Shown piece by piece: positions 25,354 through 37,559 of a stretch of DNA of 64,000 nucleotides. The stretch spans positions 8,848,993 through 8,912,992 of the forward strand of contig OY540814.1 in the NCBI GenBank assembly GCA_961205875.1. Direction: 5' to 3'. The notes under the pieces are model-generated. The model was given only the letters and a program-made list of their open reading frames with translations. It was not told the origin of the DNA and made no database searches. The stretch is from Sialis fuliginosa. Its lineage: Eukaryota; Arthropoda; Insecta; Megaloptera; Sialidae. Numbering within the stretch: position 1 is the first letter of the stretch; every line of letters begins with the position of its first letter. The translations under genes and the position numbers were made by a program.

Positions 25354-25752
25354 CAGAGGCGTATTTACCATGGGGCCATGGCCTAGGGCGGTAGATTTTT
25401 TAGTTTAATATAGCATATTTAAAAAAAAAATAGGGAAACAAAAAATGAGTAACGGTACTAAAAAAAAAAAAGTCTTCAAGTTTTTATTTCCCTATATTCT
25501 CCAAACTTTTTAGTTCATAAAATTTGATATTTCAATCGACGTAATAAAAAAAAAAGTCATCAGTTGTATATTATATTTTCCATTATTTCTAAAAATTCTC
25601 ACTGTTCAGTTCATATAGGAATTTTGACTGTTAAAAATATATTATATTTTTTTGACCAGGGCGGCAATTTTTTTGCCCAGAGCGGCAATTATTTTTTACC
25701 CAGGGCGGCATTTTTTTGGCCCAGGGCGGCACTTAACGTAAATACGCACCTG
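25354..25752. mobile_element. 399-bp hAT-type MITE
   Basis: The ends CAGAGGCGTATTTAC and GTAAATACGCACCTG are inverted. The flanks ATGAAAAC and ATTAAAAC agree at 7 of 8 positions as an aged target duplication. The interior repeats GGCGGCAATTTTTTTGCCCAG in slightly different forms. Relatives are at 21,893-21,949 and 43,349-43,772. Confidence 0.8.
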
Positions 25753-26356
25753 ATTAAAACATATATTTAAGGTACTTAAATAAGGTACTTGTCGCATTAA
25801 AGTACTATCAAAAAGTTACGCTCACAATATCATGGTAAAATTTACGTTGCTACAGAGGATTTTTGTATATACTCAATACCGTCAATGCAGATACACTCAT
25901 AGTATAAAATATTGATAAATATATCATTATATAGAGCCACTAAGAGCCACCAGCCGCACGCATTTTCAAACGGATGCTATTCAACAATAATTTCAAATAA
26001 CTCGCTTTCTTCCGTGCACATCTAGCTGTGCACAGTGTTATATTAGCTACACTGTTCTTTTTATCCAGACTGTGTCAAAATATCCGATTAAGTCCATGTG
26101 TTTCTAAAGCTAACAATAATATTTTGATATAATAAAACTTATCGTTTATCATTGTAATATAAATCCCAACACCTCTTTTGTTCTAGCGAGAGGTCATACG
26201 TTCCGTATCAAAATGAAAATATTATTTTAATGATATTTAACAGACCTATTATTGCATGCACCAATAATTTCATTATTTTAGTCGTACGATAAGAATTATC
26301 GATAAAGCCATTGGAATTTTTCATTCAGTTTGATGAAAAAGTTAAGATTGTTTCAC

Positions 26357-26449
26357 CTTTGTTTGACGGGCAAAGGGGCGTCAGCGGTAGGTGGAGGTTT
26401 CTCCAGACGCTCCAGAGTTCCCACTGGAGTATGCATGGTGGTAGTGTTT
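26357..26449 (-). CDS. wnd: Candidate alternative first coding exon of the DLK gene
   Basis: GC-richer than its surroundings and framed by an acceptor (TTTTTACAG before 26,449) and a donor (CAAAG then GTGAAAC after 26,357). An ATG at 26,436 in good context (CACCATG) opens 26 codons, beginning MHTPVGTLERLEKPPPTADA, and leaves two bases (AG). The DLK exon at 20,143 starts with the single base needed (T), so the join gives Ser-Asn-Glu in frame, just as the proximal first exon does. The resulting isoform would be 653 aa. The upstream acceptor means a further leader exon exists; 32,097 is a candidate. Alternatively it belongs to another unseen gene. Confidence 0.55.
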
Positions 26450-26512
26450 CTGTAAAAATCAATAATTTTAAATTAATATTTCGTATTACATTTATACATT
26501 ATACATTATTAC

Positions 26513-26894
26513 TAGAGGTGTATCAGAATTCCGGCCGGAATTCACGTCTAACATCACTACTATTATATTTTAAATATAAATACATAGATTATTATCTTAA
26601 ATTAATATAACATTGTTCTATATGGTATTTCTTTAAGAAAATACATTACATTATAAAAATTGTGTTGTCTACATATTCTGCAATTTTTACAGCTTCGTAA
26701 AACTATTTGTATAGCATTAGTTTTGTTAAATTATTTATATATGTAGCATACGTTATTTTTGAACGAATGTAATTACATTTATAGTGTCAATAATAATATA
26801 ATATAAAAATAATAATAATATAATAGTAGTGACGTTAAAATATTCACTTTAAATCTACATTGTGAGTTCCGGCCGGAATTCCGGTACACCTCGA
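26513..26894. mobile_element. 382-bp hAT-type MITE with CCGGCCGGAATTC termini
   Basis: The ends TAGAGGTGTATC and GGTACACCTCGA are inverted, with subterminal TTCCGGCCGGAATTC on both sides. Perfect 8-bp duplications ATTATTAC lie at 26,505-26,512 and 26,895-26,902. It sits 64 bp upstream of the candidate alternative DLK exon. A related end is found at about 44,850-44,901. Confidence 0.8.
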
Positions 26895-26937
26895 ATTATT
26901 ACATTTATGCACATACAATATAAAGTAAGTACATACT

Positions 26938-27032
26938 AGTGATGTAACGAATATTCGCATTCGCATTCGCGAATATTCGCACATATTTTAACATTCGCAT
27001 TCGCAAGAAAAAGTGCGAATATTTTTGCGAAT
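26938..27032. repeat. ATTCG-rich repeat
   Basis: Dense direct and inverted copies of CGAATATTCGC and CATTCGC start after GTGATGTAACGAATATTCG. This is the type of MITE terminus often found in insects. The right boundary is unclear. Confidence 0.45.
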
Positions 27033-27039
27033 ATTACTT

Positions 27040-28560
27040 CTTTTTGTAATAAAAAAAATAATAAATAATAATACCCGATATTATACAGAAATTGCATGGG
27101 TACAAATTTGCATGGGTGCAAATTTGCTCTCAGCTAACGCTATCTGCTGGGTGTTAAATTGTTATGAAATTGCTCGATCTTTTAAAGCAGTGGTAATTGG
27201 GGTGACCAGGTCTCAGGTTTTGACCCGGAGTCTCAGGGTTTGCATACTGAATCTCCGGGCTCAGGGTTTGGGTGCAATTTATCTGGGTTTTGCAAAAAAT
27301 GATGACGACTAAAAAAAAAGGTAGTCAAAAATAGAGTAGGAGACGCAAAAGTGCAGATTAGGGTAATGAAAATAAAAATACTAAAATAAAAATAAAAAAG
27401 ATAAAATAAAATAAATAAAATGAATCCGTTTTCAGTTATTACGTTCAAAAAAAATCATTTGATATATGTATGTATGTATAATGTAGAGAATAATTTTATC
27501 TATAAATTATGTCCCATTCATTTTATTCTATCTTAATAGTTTGTCGCAGAAATGTTATAATAAAATTAGGGTTACGTATAAGAAAGTCCCGTGGTTCCCA
27601 AGGCAGATAATTTTACATTATTATTCATTTGTTTTGTTTTTTAATTTCATAAGAAATCTTAAGAAACAGAAAATTATGTATACACAAAGTGTATATCTCC
27701 GGAACTAATAATCGTAGAGCAGTAAATAAAACACTAATATACATATTATAACAGTTTATTTTGTAATTAATATAAATAAAATAAAATACAGTAGTATTAA
27801 AAAAAGCTAATTTTCATAGGTTTTGTAAATACATACAGAGTTTTAAATCCAAGGAAAAAATCTCAAACTTATCTCACATATTTGTGATTTTGTATAATGA
27901 AAAATAGCTAAAAAGTGGCAATTGACGTATATAGTTTTTTTTTAATGTACGTTTGAATTATGTTTTCCGGAAATCGAAATGTTGTTTGTTCTTTTAATAA
28001 TTTTTAAATAATTACAGTAGAACAACATATCATTGAGAATCGTTCTTTCTTTTATAATTATGAATAATTGTGTAGAAAAAAAATCTTAAAAAACTTACTC
28101 AAAATTTTTTTATTAAAAAAAAGTTCGAAAAAAACATACCTATTAATCCACTTATTTACAAAATAAATTAAAAAAACAAAACACATTAACACTATAATTT
28201 CATCTGTTGAATGATTTAATGTAAATGTAGCTTGCATTATTATTCATCGATAGTTCAAAAGCATGTAAAGTTTTTAATAATGTACGAAAGATTTAATTAA
28301 CTAACAATTATAGTTCGTTGAGTAAAAACATTTAACACTGATTGTAAATAGATCAATAATATAATTTTAATTTCTATGAATAAGTATATGTTAAACGACA
28401 TAAGTTATTAAATCATCTTCTTCTCCCCTCTCATTTATAAATTTGCCGATAAAATATTCTTTGTAAAGATTAAGTATGTTCTCAAATATAATGTTATTCA
28501 TCAAAATATAAATAGATCCTAATAATGTTCAAATTTATTTTTGAGATTTAATTCTTACAA
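27040..28560. other. Spacer; one short G-rich repeat fragment
   Basis: About 27,200-27,290 carries repeated CAGGTTTTG/CAGGGTTTG phrases, likely a decayed element. The two small open frames here are on opposite strands of that repeat and are not genes. The rest is AT-rich. Confidence 0.4.
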
Positions 28561-28900
28561 TTCGATCAGGCCTGGGCCAACCCAAATTGCTCCATGGGCC
28601 GCATTGGCGACCTAAAATTTTTCGAGGGTCGCACATAAACAAACATAATGCGTGTTCTCATAAATGACGAAACGTTGACCAAATTAATTACAAAAACACT
28701 AGAGTCTATGTAGCTTTAAAATCATCACATATTTCTTTAAGCTCTTAAATACCAAAAAGAGAATAACATTTTTTAAATATATTTTTTTATAGTTGTAAGT
28801 ATCTATTCTATAAATTAAGTATATAGGTATTATTCAAGTAACAAAATATTGCTTTTTTTTGAGATAACAACATCGTTCTCACATTTAAATCTTTATTATT

Positions 28901-28999
28901 AGCCTGGCGATGATTCTGTGAATCGAAAGCTTGCAATTACCTTTTCTTAAATAAATTTTGACGTTTAGACAAACAAGTTTGTTTTTATTTTTATTTATA
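28901..28999 (+). repeat. Dispersed terminal repeat with TCGAAAGCTTGC, copy 1
   Basis: It matches the complement of 37,815-37,903: GATGATTCTGTGAATCGAAAGCTTGC followed by TTGACGTTTAGACAAACAAG and a T/A-rich tail (quoted in pieces; the whole runs 28,909-28,999). GATTC and GAATC can form a small stem before GAAA. No parent element was recognised. Confidence 0.55.
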
Positions 29000-29410
29000 A
29001 CAATCAATACAATGTGCTTGCGAATCCTCAAATATTTATTAATTAATTCGATTACTAATTAAAATATCTCTCATTCCAGCATACATTGTATCTGTACTTT
29101 CAAAATAAATAATCGTTGATACATTTTCATGGAAAGTATATATGTATAATTGATTTAATAATAAATTGATATCCATAATGTGTCAATTGTTATCATGAAC
29201 ATATTATTATTTGTTTCTATACTATATTTAATTTAAGAATACAAGATTCGTACGGTCAAAATCCCGGCAAACACTGCATTCTTAAATGAAATAGAGTATA
29301 GTTTGATCAGTGCAGTGTTATCAAGTATCCAGTAAAATTGACAATTACAGTTTCATCGATGTATAACATACAAGAAAACTACAAAAAGCCTTTACATTTT
29401 TAATGTCTGG

Positions 29411-29514
29411 TAGGACCGTAACTACCACCGGGGCAGTGTCCTAGGCCCCCTGAGTATAGGGGGCCATCGAATAAATGAAAGTGAGGAGATAAAGGGCCCC
29501 TAGTTGCGGCCCTG
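29411..29514. mobile_element. 104-bp miniature element
   Basis: The ends TAGGACCGTAACTACC and TAGTTGCGGCCCTG are imperfectly inverted. The flanks ATGTCTGG and ATGTCCTG agree at 6 of 8 positions. The family is seen again as the target of the insertion at 24,566 and near the right edge (63,644 onward). Confidence 0.6.
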
Positions 29515-29575
29515 ATGTCCTGTATTATAAATTATAAATAAATTGGATACAGTTTGTTAGAATAGTGTGTGTATC

Positions 29576-29766
29576 AAACATCAAGGGGAAAAAGTTTAGA
29601 TCTGAAGTGATCAAATCAGATTTTGATAGATCTGCATTTTGAGACATCATATATGATCTTTGCAGGTCTCCACAGATCACCAGTGAAAAAATATGATTTT
29701 GTCTCAAAAAGCAGATCTATCAAGATCTGATTTGATCACTTCAGATCTAAAAAAATTTCCCGGGAT
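29576..29766. repeat. 190-bp palindromic MITE rich in GATC
   Basis: The left arm TTTAGATCTGAAGTGATCAA continuing through GATAGATCTGCATTTTGAGAC pairs with the right arm (29,700-29,752) over about 65 bp with few mismatches. The outer ends AAGGGGAAA and TTTCCCGGG also pair. No coding, despite a short minus-strand frame. Confidence 0.7.
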
Positions 29767-29769
29767 ATT

Positions 29770-30500
29770 ACATTTGACAGAATAGTATTAAAACAGAGGT
29801 GATATAATAATATGTACATTAACAATATGTTGTGTGTTCAGAGTCACCTTCTGTGTTTTAGTAAATTAAAAAATCACTATTCTAAAATACAAACTCATGA
29901 TTGAGATATTCAATTAAAATTTCTTGTTTTCTAACAAATTGTTTAATAACGGACGCCGGTTGAAAAATATTAAGAATCATAGTTAAAATACATACATACA
30001 TTGTAAATCTAACTATTTTTATAATAATAGATAAATATATATAAATATATGTATAATATTATACTTTTTATTAATTCAACGTAGAATCAAGAACATTACG
30101 TACATTTCTTGGATAAAATAATAATAATTTCTTTATCATTGAAGAAAATAAAAATAAAATGCATGTTGAATAATATTGTATATATATTTATTTATTATGT
30201 GTGTGTAAAGGCGAGATAAAAAGTTTAAAGAAATCATAATATAGACAAATATACGTATCACATTAAAATGACCTATTGATCTTATGTTGGTCATTTTATA
30301 GTATGTACCTATATAGATTTCCTCATAATAACATTTAAATGACTCATTTAATTAATTATAAATTAAGTCAAATATTATATACAAACCTCAAGCTTAATAT
30401 AAACACTGGATATTGAAATACATTTAGATGTTAAATTAGACAACTGGTGTCAAAAATCAATGCAAATAAAAAAGTATATATTATTTTGCAAGTATCAAAA
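29770..30500. other. AT-rich spacer, nothing recognised
   Basis: Low-complexity AT-rich DNA with short TATA/ATAT runs. No open frame, pairing arms or matches elsewhere in the window were noticed. Confidence 0.4.
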
Positions 30501-30504
30501 CAAA

Positions 30505-30632
30505 AAAGTAGAGTCGCCATGTCGGAAATGATATGAGTTAGTTGAAACTATCGTGGACATGACAATTAATTCAGACTAAACTTTATATAGGGAGGTCCAT
30601 TACTTTTTACTTAAGCCAGTTTTGGAGCTCGT
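30505..30632 (+). repeat. Dispersed repeat, copy 2 (pair of 11,595-11,725)
   Basis: It shares CATGACAATTAAT.CAGACTAAAC, GGTCCATTACTTTTTAC and TTTTGGAGCTCGTAT with the first copy, in the same order. It is followed at 30,654-30,700 by a separate hAT-like end, CAGTGACGTTACCAGG, with a C/G-rich stretch. Confidence 0.6.
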
Positions 30633-30719
30633 ATCCGGCCCTGGGTGCTTGGCAGTGACGTTACCAGGAGGGGCAGGGGGCTTAACTCCCCTGCAATGGT
30701 GCAACTCAGAATAGGTCGG

Positions 30720-32090
30720 ATGGATAGACCATATAACATAATGTACCTTCATTTGTTAATAGATAGTGAAAAGCAAAAAAACTGTGACACTCCTAACGTA
30801 ACTTTTTTGTGACAGTAAGCTATCAAGCTTTTTTGTCGTTAAATTAATTAACCCCTAATAAGAGAGTCCGCCAGAAATCCGTAGCCATGCTTAATCTGAT
30901 TTAGTTTTGTGTGTTCTTCTATTTCTGATATCTGTATTCGTTCGAGAAATACATTAAAATGAACAGTAATTTAAGCAAAATAGATACACTTTTTGCAGTT
31001 ATCATGTTATAACCTAACATCATCAATGTTAAAGTTTGCAAAATGCACCTTTCTGTTCTAACGAATAATGGCTGATTTACAGCTTCTAATGAATGATACA
31101 ATGTTTATGCTTTTAATTATCATATATTTTAATATCTTATCTGTTTCTATGCCTACAATTAATTCAATAATATGTGTTGATAACCATTTTTATTGATACC
31201 AAATTCATTTCAATGAAAATAGAGAAATAACAGAAAATTGATTGGAATTTTTATCAGCATATAGTAATTATTATTTCACTATAGAAATTAAAATACTCAT
31301 ACATATGAATAAAAACATTAAATATAAAAGACGTATTACATGTACAGAAAATGCACATGTATATGTATAGGTATATACATTACATTTAACAGTAATATAA
31401 TTTAAACAACAAAAGTAACCGTAAGACAAAATCGAATAATTTGTCCTCATTTTAAAAGTAATTTCTATTACCCATTAACCTTCCAAAGCTACGAGGTCAA
31501 TATAAAACCCCAAACTGGTTTTCTTTTATACATATTGCATGCGATAAATATTGCAATACATACATATATATATAACGATAGTAAAGATACAATAATTGAA
31601 CTAGATAGAGCGTTTCTATTTATTGCACTTTCCTTTTCAAAATTTAATTTGCATTATATCACATATGTATACTTGATAATAAATAACACATAGTATTTAC
31701 CTAATATTAAGATAAGATTAAACAAATATCATTCAACTTCCTTTCATTTCTTAATGAACTTGAAAATTAATTGTAGACGCATTTTTTACATTTTACTAAT
31801 ACAGTACTTATACTTTCGTATTATGTAATAAAGTAATAACACTTTTTAAATATTGACTTTTTATATAAGAGTTTGCCAAATAATAATCATTAATTAATTA
31901 AATTTTTTAACGTTATTAGTCTTTAGATTCCTAGAAATAACTATAAAATGCATATACAGCTTTTGAATAGTCACAAATAAAATAAAAACATATCTATAAT
32001 ACAAATCAAATTTGTTTGGATCAAGAGGTCAATGTACATATCTTAACCACACATTTACAAAACAAACATATTTTATATTATAATATTCAC
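30720..32090. other. AT-rich spacer, probable DLK first intron
   Basis: No gene or clear repeat. If the leader exon at 32,097 is real this is intron. Confidence 0.4.
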
Positions 32091-32096
32091 ACTCAC

Positions 32097-32440
32097 CTTC
32101 GGTATTTATTCGCCAAGAACTTCAATATCCAAACTCGACGAGCACATTATTTAAATAAAAAATGCACTAGAATACAGTAAAGTTCACTCACAAAGCGCAC
32201 AAGTTAAATAAAGGAAACCACCACACACGCTATACTAGATTCTTAAGCGCAGGTAGTTTACACCGTATGGAGTCAAACAATACAATAGATCTACTGTACA
32301 GGTACACGACAAGATGGCCGGTCGCGTGTTGTTGTCTCCCCCCTCGGAATGACCGCCGTGGTCCTCTACTACTGACCGCTTGTTTCACCTGCGGTACTTT
32401 CGTACATCTCCCGCGCTTGTTATATGTATGAATCACGCGG
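32097..32440 (-). promoter_or_regulatory. Candidate distal promoter and 5' UTR exon of the DLK gene
   Basis: A strong minus-strand donor (CCGAAG then GTGAGTG, exon edge 32,097) follows sequence with only a short upstream frame ending in TAA, as expected of a non-coding leader. Upstream (32,230-32,450) is GC-richer and includes AAGATGGCC on the plus strand, resembling a YY1-type core-promoter site. With the acceptor at 26,449 this would make a distal transcript. The exact transcription start is not visible, so the upper limit is approximate. Confidence 0.4.
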
Positions 32441-32499
32441 TTGTACTCGATGGAATGTCTTCAGTGGTTATTGTAGTTCGTTCCACTGCTCGTATTATG

Positions 32500-33570
32500 T
32501 AATAGAGAGTAGAATAACAGATGAACACGTGGATTCTGCAAAAAAAAAATAGTTAGAGGGTTTTTTTTTGTGGAATTGTTTATTAGGAGAATGTATGTTA
32601 GTAGGACATTATCATCATGTCAAGGTTAGGTTGTTATTTTCGTCAGTTGTTTTATTGATAATTGATACTTCCTAGTTTGATTTTTTTTATAATTTGCCAA
32701 CGTGTCTGATGATATAGATAAACAGTTGACATTTTACTGATTGTATTAATCAGTAAAATGACTACCCCTACCAATGAAAATAAAAAAAAGTAATATTTTA
32801 AAATACAGAATATTTATCCCATGGTTCATAAAAAAGTAAATAAAATCAAAACAATACATTTTTTTCTACACCAATAGGATGAAATTTAATATTTCACGAG
32901 TTCACGACGATATCTATACTATATAGTAAGGTACTGGCACCAGCCTTGGATGCTTTAAGAGCAAGGTAAAATGTTTTTGAGGTTTGATGAGCTTCTTTTT
33001 GTAATTCTTACTAATAAAACAAGTACCTATTTATTAAATCAATTTAATTACCAATATCCGCAAATACAGTATTTTTTAAAACTATTACCTTTTATTTTGT
33101 TTATGTTTTTTTCCATTAATAGATAAAATGCTTTTTTATAGTTAAGTGTACATATATAGATTACGATTGAGTAATGACAGTAAACAAAAATTTATAATTT
33201 ACTAAATTTAATTAAACAAGAATCCAACACTGACTGAGGTACGATCCAAGACTGGTGTCAGTACATTATAAGGTTGATGAATTATACTTTTTGTTTGTTC
33301 ATTATAACATTGTCTATACCAGTAGGCATGGCCTCATAAGGGGGCGTGGGGCTGATAGGGCTCTGGGGTGCGGCGTAATTGGTCAACAAACTTTTTTTGG
33401 TCATTGTCAGGAAAAATTTCTTAGATTTCTTAGCAGGAGGGGGTCCGCGACAAGTAGGATGATAGATATAAGCAAAAAATGTTCTTCATGCAATCTTTCT
33501 TCTTCATAAACAATTATACAAATTGTGTATATCAAAATTATTATTCAAAATCAAAGTGTCACATCTTGTC
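32500..33570. other. Spacer with a G-rich repeat fragment
   Basis: About 33,320-33,440 is G-rich (GGGGGCGTGGGGC, GGAGGGGGTCCGCG), resembling the interior of the hAT-like MITEs of this window but without recognisable ends. The remainder is AT-rich with no exon. Confidence 0.35.
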
Positions 33571-33574
33571 AGTT

Positions 33575-33915
33575 TCTGTATAATCAGTACTGGTTTATTG
33601 TGTTTTTGTTGTTGTTTTTTGTGGGGGGGGGGGGGGGGAATTAGAGCACCCGCCTGGAGTGCCAGGTCAGAAAGAGCGGCGAACGGACACACGGAGAAAA
33701 TCTTAGCTCATATTCTAGTAAACATTTATTAATTTTTGAGAAAATAGAATAAAACATTGTAATAAAAAATTGTAAATTTTATCGGCCATTGAATTTATAG
33801 TACAAATTAAAAATTTACAAATATTTAATCATTTGTATTGTTTAATGTAATTATCGTTTCTCTTTGGGGTGGGAGGGGTATCTCACCAGGGTGCCAGACT
33901 TGCTAAGGTTGGCCC
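33575..33915. mobile_element. Partial hAT-like MITE with an 18-base G run
   Basis: A poly-G tract (about 33,620-33,638) is followed by GAGCACCCGCCTGG. The segment ends near 33,915 with a minus-strand terminus CAGGGCCAACCTTAGCAAG. A related terminus, CCTGGGCCAACCC, occurs at 28,568. The left end is not resolved. Confidence 0.5.
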
Positions 33916-33919
33916 TGTG

Positions 33920-34850
33920 TATAACACATCTCATCAAATTAAATAACAGAAACTTGGTATTTTAAATCAGAATCATATTTTTAAAACTCTAGGTAGGTAT
34001 TCGTTTTGTTAATTAGGTATAAATTAAGCATACCATCTTTTTACACAGAAAAATATAGCCAAGAATATAATTGTATTTTTGTACTTGTTAAAATATATTC
34101 AATTACATATTAAAAATGGGGGAAAGTTATCCTATACTTAGTCCTATACGAGTCCAGTTATACATTTTTTCCGCAAATTTTTTTAGTTGATAATCATTAC
34201 CATAATTGATCGATTTAGAGAAGTTTCACTGTATATCGATGCAATTTATAACGTATTCTTCTGGGAGGACGGGGGGATGTAACATTGTTTGAGAAACTAT
34301 AAACGAAAAATGGTATCCAGATTTCAAGTACTTATTGTTAATTGAATTATTATTATCAGATACCTATAAGAACTCAATATTAAATACCTACAGTTGTAAA
34401 TATTATAATCTTAAATATATGTATATGTAATCTTTGTTTTTTAATGAGTTATTAATCTTACTTTAAACTATGCATTTTTCCATATTTGTGTTTACACTAT
34501 TATTTTGGGATGTCGGATTATTAGTTAAAACAAACTAATAATAAATTTTGCTTGGTAAACAAGTTATATATAATCCCAAGCTTTCGTTCTTATCTATTTG
34601 AGAAGAATTTGAGATATTTGTTTTGGATTTAAAACAAGTATCGATTTTTCAACCGGATTATTTATTTTAATTATCTTGCAAAGTCCTTTATTTTGTAAAA
34701 ATTTTGTTTTTAAAATCGCTTTCTCAAATATATTTTATTTTTTAACAGATACACAATAATTTGCGTTGGCCTATCATCTTATTATATAAAAACTTAAAAT
34801 GATAAGATCCTCAATTACAAGAGATAAGATATAAGATTATAAGTATTTAT
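33920..34850. other. AT-rich spacer, nothing recognised
   Basis: There is no coding segment with splice sites and no pairing repeats; one small G-rich patch at 34,262-34,277. Confidence 0.4.
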
Positions 34851-34852
34851 TG

Positions 34853-35399
34853 GTTCCTCACAATATCGAAGATACGTATTGTGCTCATCGTTTTAGAATG
34901 AGATAAAAAAATTGTTCTCCGATTTCAAAATTTTAAATTGATCTTTCCGTTTCAGGTCAAGAAAAACACTTTTCGTTCCGTGTCTGTCTGTTTATTTATT
35001 TTTCAAGATATTTCAAGAACGACACATGTTACGTAAAATTTTTATAAAATCTTTTTTATAGAGCATTCAATTTCCTATAATACAGGATTACAACGTTTGT
35101 TGTAAAATATTCATTTACAAAGATTTATCTTAATTTGCTTTAAAATATCGTGTTTTTTTTTTTATTGATATTTACTTTGATATATTAAATGTCATTTTGA
35201 CGTTTGTATAACAGAAAAATTTAGATGTAGATTAAAATTGCTAAAAAATTAAAAATATACGAAAAAATAATCAGGATAAATTTTTAACCAATACCAGGCT
35301 ATTTATATGAACACTTTATTGGCTTTTATTTAAATTGTTCAATAATTAACTACCTTTCGTAAATTTAGCACGAAGAAGCACAGTGTATTTACTTGGCAG
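34853..35399 (+). mobile_element. Non-autonomous repeat element, copy 1 (shorter)
   Basis: It matches 45,168-45,783 along most of its length in the same orientation: AATATCGAAGATACG, CACTTTTCGTTCCGTGTCTG, AAGAACGACACATGTTACG, then a tail with GCACGAAGAAGCAC and TTTACTTGGCAG. It lacks about 150 bp present in the other copy (45,310-45,480). The termini CCTC.. and ..GAAGAAGC are partly inverted. Superfamily uncertain. Confidence 0.65.
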
Positions 35400-36205
35400 T
35401 TTATTTATTTATTTTATTTTAATCAAAAAGAAAATTAACTATTACAATAAACAGATTTAATTACATACATGCAGATATAAAATACATTGCTGAATATATT
35501 TGTAGAATAATAAATTTTGAACTATTTTTCTGAAAAGTTATTTACTAATCAGGAAAATATATGTAGATATCTGCTCGTACTCTGGTATCAAAATTAGAGA
35601 CACCGATAAATACATATATGGTAGTTAATATTTCGCCTATAATATAATTTACCCTATAAATACTACATATATAGCTGTTCCTGCCTACATATTATATATA
35701 TAGGTACATTGGTACATACATATAGGTATACAATAGTATACATAAAAAACTCATAATGTTTATGACTCACATCATACAAAACTAAAAAAATCCGTATCAA
35801 CTTAATATCTAATTTATTGTATAATGCTTATCGTCTCTTTCAAAATATACGATTTAATTAAACAACTAACTATTTCAAAGAAATACATTTTTATCAAAAA
35901 AAAAACGTTCTTGCTATCCATCATTAATGCACGCAACATTATAACTAGACCCCCAACTTGTGACGCGTTCGGCGTAAATGTCACTTTCAAAAGTGGTATG
36001 AAGTATGTAAATGTATATGAGGGCAGGTGAATAGGGGTAAGTGTGCATAATATTAAAAATGTAAATGAATTGTAATATGCTGTCTCTTTAATATCGATTT
36101 AATAAACATTTTTTAAATTGTAATGTTATGATTGGTAAAGGATTCGAAAAAATATGTATTGATTGCCACTGTATTGATATACAATCTTATTTTATATGAA
36201 TAATT
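35400..36205. other. AT-rich spacer, nothing recognised
   Basis: TA-rich microsatellite-like stretches around 35,690-35,740. A 68-codon plus frame at 35,824-36,030 has no coding signature. Confidence 0.4.
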
Positions 36206-36207
36206 TA

Positions 36208-36500
36208 TGTCCGTTATTATAAAAATTTACTAACTAGCAAGCACTTTTAAATGGGGTATTAATTATCTGATAGTATATATGGATTAGCTATGGAATTTTG
36301 AGTAGTGATACTTCAACTTATTGTAATACAGTTAGCGACTTTGTCCGTACAAAATAATTTTCATACGGTTTTAATACCGCTGGTATTTACATACTACGCG
36401 TGGGCGAAAATTACCAAACGCTTCATGAAATTTCAAGAGAACTGTCAGATAGATGCTTGCTAGCTAGCAAATTTTGCTAGTTCGTTTATAATACCGGACA
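36208..36500. mobile_element. 293-bp MITE, PIF/Harbinger-like, copy 1
   Basis: The termini TGTCCGTTATTATAAA and TTTATAATACCGGACA are inverted, with TAGCTAGCAA subterminal. It matches the complement of 48,366-48,697, including GGGGTATTAAT and TATGGATTAG.TATGGAATTT. The flanking bases TTA and TTT are close to the three-base TWA duplication of PIF/Harbinger elements. Confidence 0.65.
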
Positions 36501-37211
36501 TTTTTAGTTTTACTGATACTAAAATCAGTTAAATGTGATTTGTACATTGTACACTTGTTTATATAAAATTTATTGTTATATATAATATACCTAATGTCAT
36601 TTTACATTACCAAAATATATAATTATTATTTCATCAATTTCAATGTTATTTAAAAAAAGAATTTTACTAAGAAGACAAACTACAGTAAAAAATGAAAAAA
36701 AATAATCTGATAATTATGTTAATTTATTTTTAAAAACAACCCAAATTGATCAAATAATCCTAAGAAATGTTTTATATATCTATTGATATTTGAGTATATA
36801 TTTTATTTTACAAAAGGGTTTTAAAAACATACTATAATCACTGATTTTTTGGAATAAAAGAAAGCTAAATATTTTTATAGATACATGCAGATATATATAT
36901 TCTTCCAAATACTTAATAATTTTATAATGAAAAATACATAGATAATCATTCAGATAACAATACAAGTATTATCAATATGATTGAAAATTACACACACCGG
37001 GAATTAAGTAAATTTTAAATATAATGAATACGAAACACTGGTACACAAAAATTAACCTTAAACTTCAATACACCTCCACCAATTCTAAACACACAACAAC
37101 TATAAAATACAATCAAATTACAAACACAAATTATAGACACAGTACAGATAATAGAAGCAAAAATAACCTACATTTAACGAACGGTATCCAACCCCAATGT
37201 TTTGTCGCAGG

Positions 37212-37387
37212 TGGATGGCGGGATTCCACTGAAAGACGACGACGCCGTGTAAGGTTGGCGCCGCGCGTTATGCTGGCGTCTGTACCAACCCCTAACGCAC
37301 AGGATCAATACTCGCGTGCCGCGCTTACACTGGCATATTTCACCCTCGCCGTGATGTCTATGTGTGTATCCCCTTCGTTAGGGATGT
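37212..37387 (+). other. Unassigned GC-rich candidate exon
   Basis: In an AT-rich desert, about 176 bp is GC- and CpG-rich with an acceptor-like TTTTGTCGCAG before it and a donor-like GTATGTAA after it. One plus-strand frame stays open throughout and reads a basic patch (TERRRRRVRLAPR), then a polar stretch, then a hydrophobic segment (ALTLAYFTLAVMSMCV), as in a membrane or signal-anchor protein. I do not recognise the protein and could not place neighbouring exons. It might also be a promoter island open by chance. Confidence 0.3.
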
Positions 37388-37559
37388 ATGTAATTTTTGT
37401 TTTTGTGTGGATCGATGGTGTATATAGGAACAGTCGATTTTGTATAATGGGTATAAAATATTTATTTTATATTATAATTTTTTACCCTATTATTTAATTT
37501 TAACTTAAACTAAACTTTAATTTTAAAATCAATTGAAAAACAACGTTTTTTTTATCTTC

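Noticed and set aside
32230-32436. 68-codon minus-strand frame as a gene
   Set aside because: It lies in the GC-richer presumed DLK leader or promoter with no domain; more simply explained as 5' UTR or promoter.
37024-37497. 157-codon plus-strand open frame as a single-exon gene
   Set aside because: Its first 60 codons are low-complexity (Asn/Thr/Lys-rich AT DNA) and its end is AT-rich. Only the GC-rich middle (37,212-37,387) has exon-like character and is reported as such.
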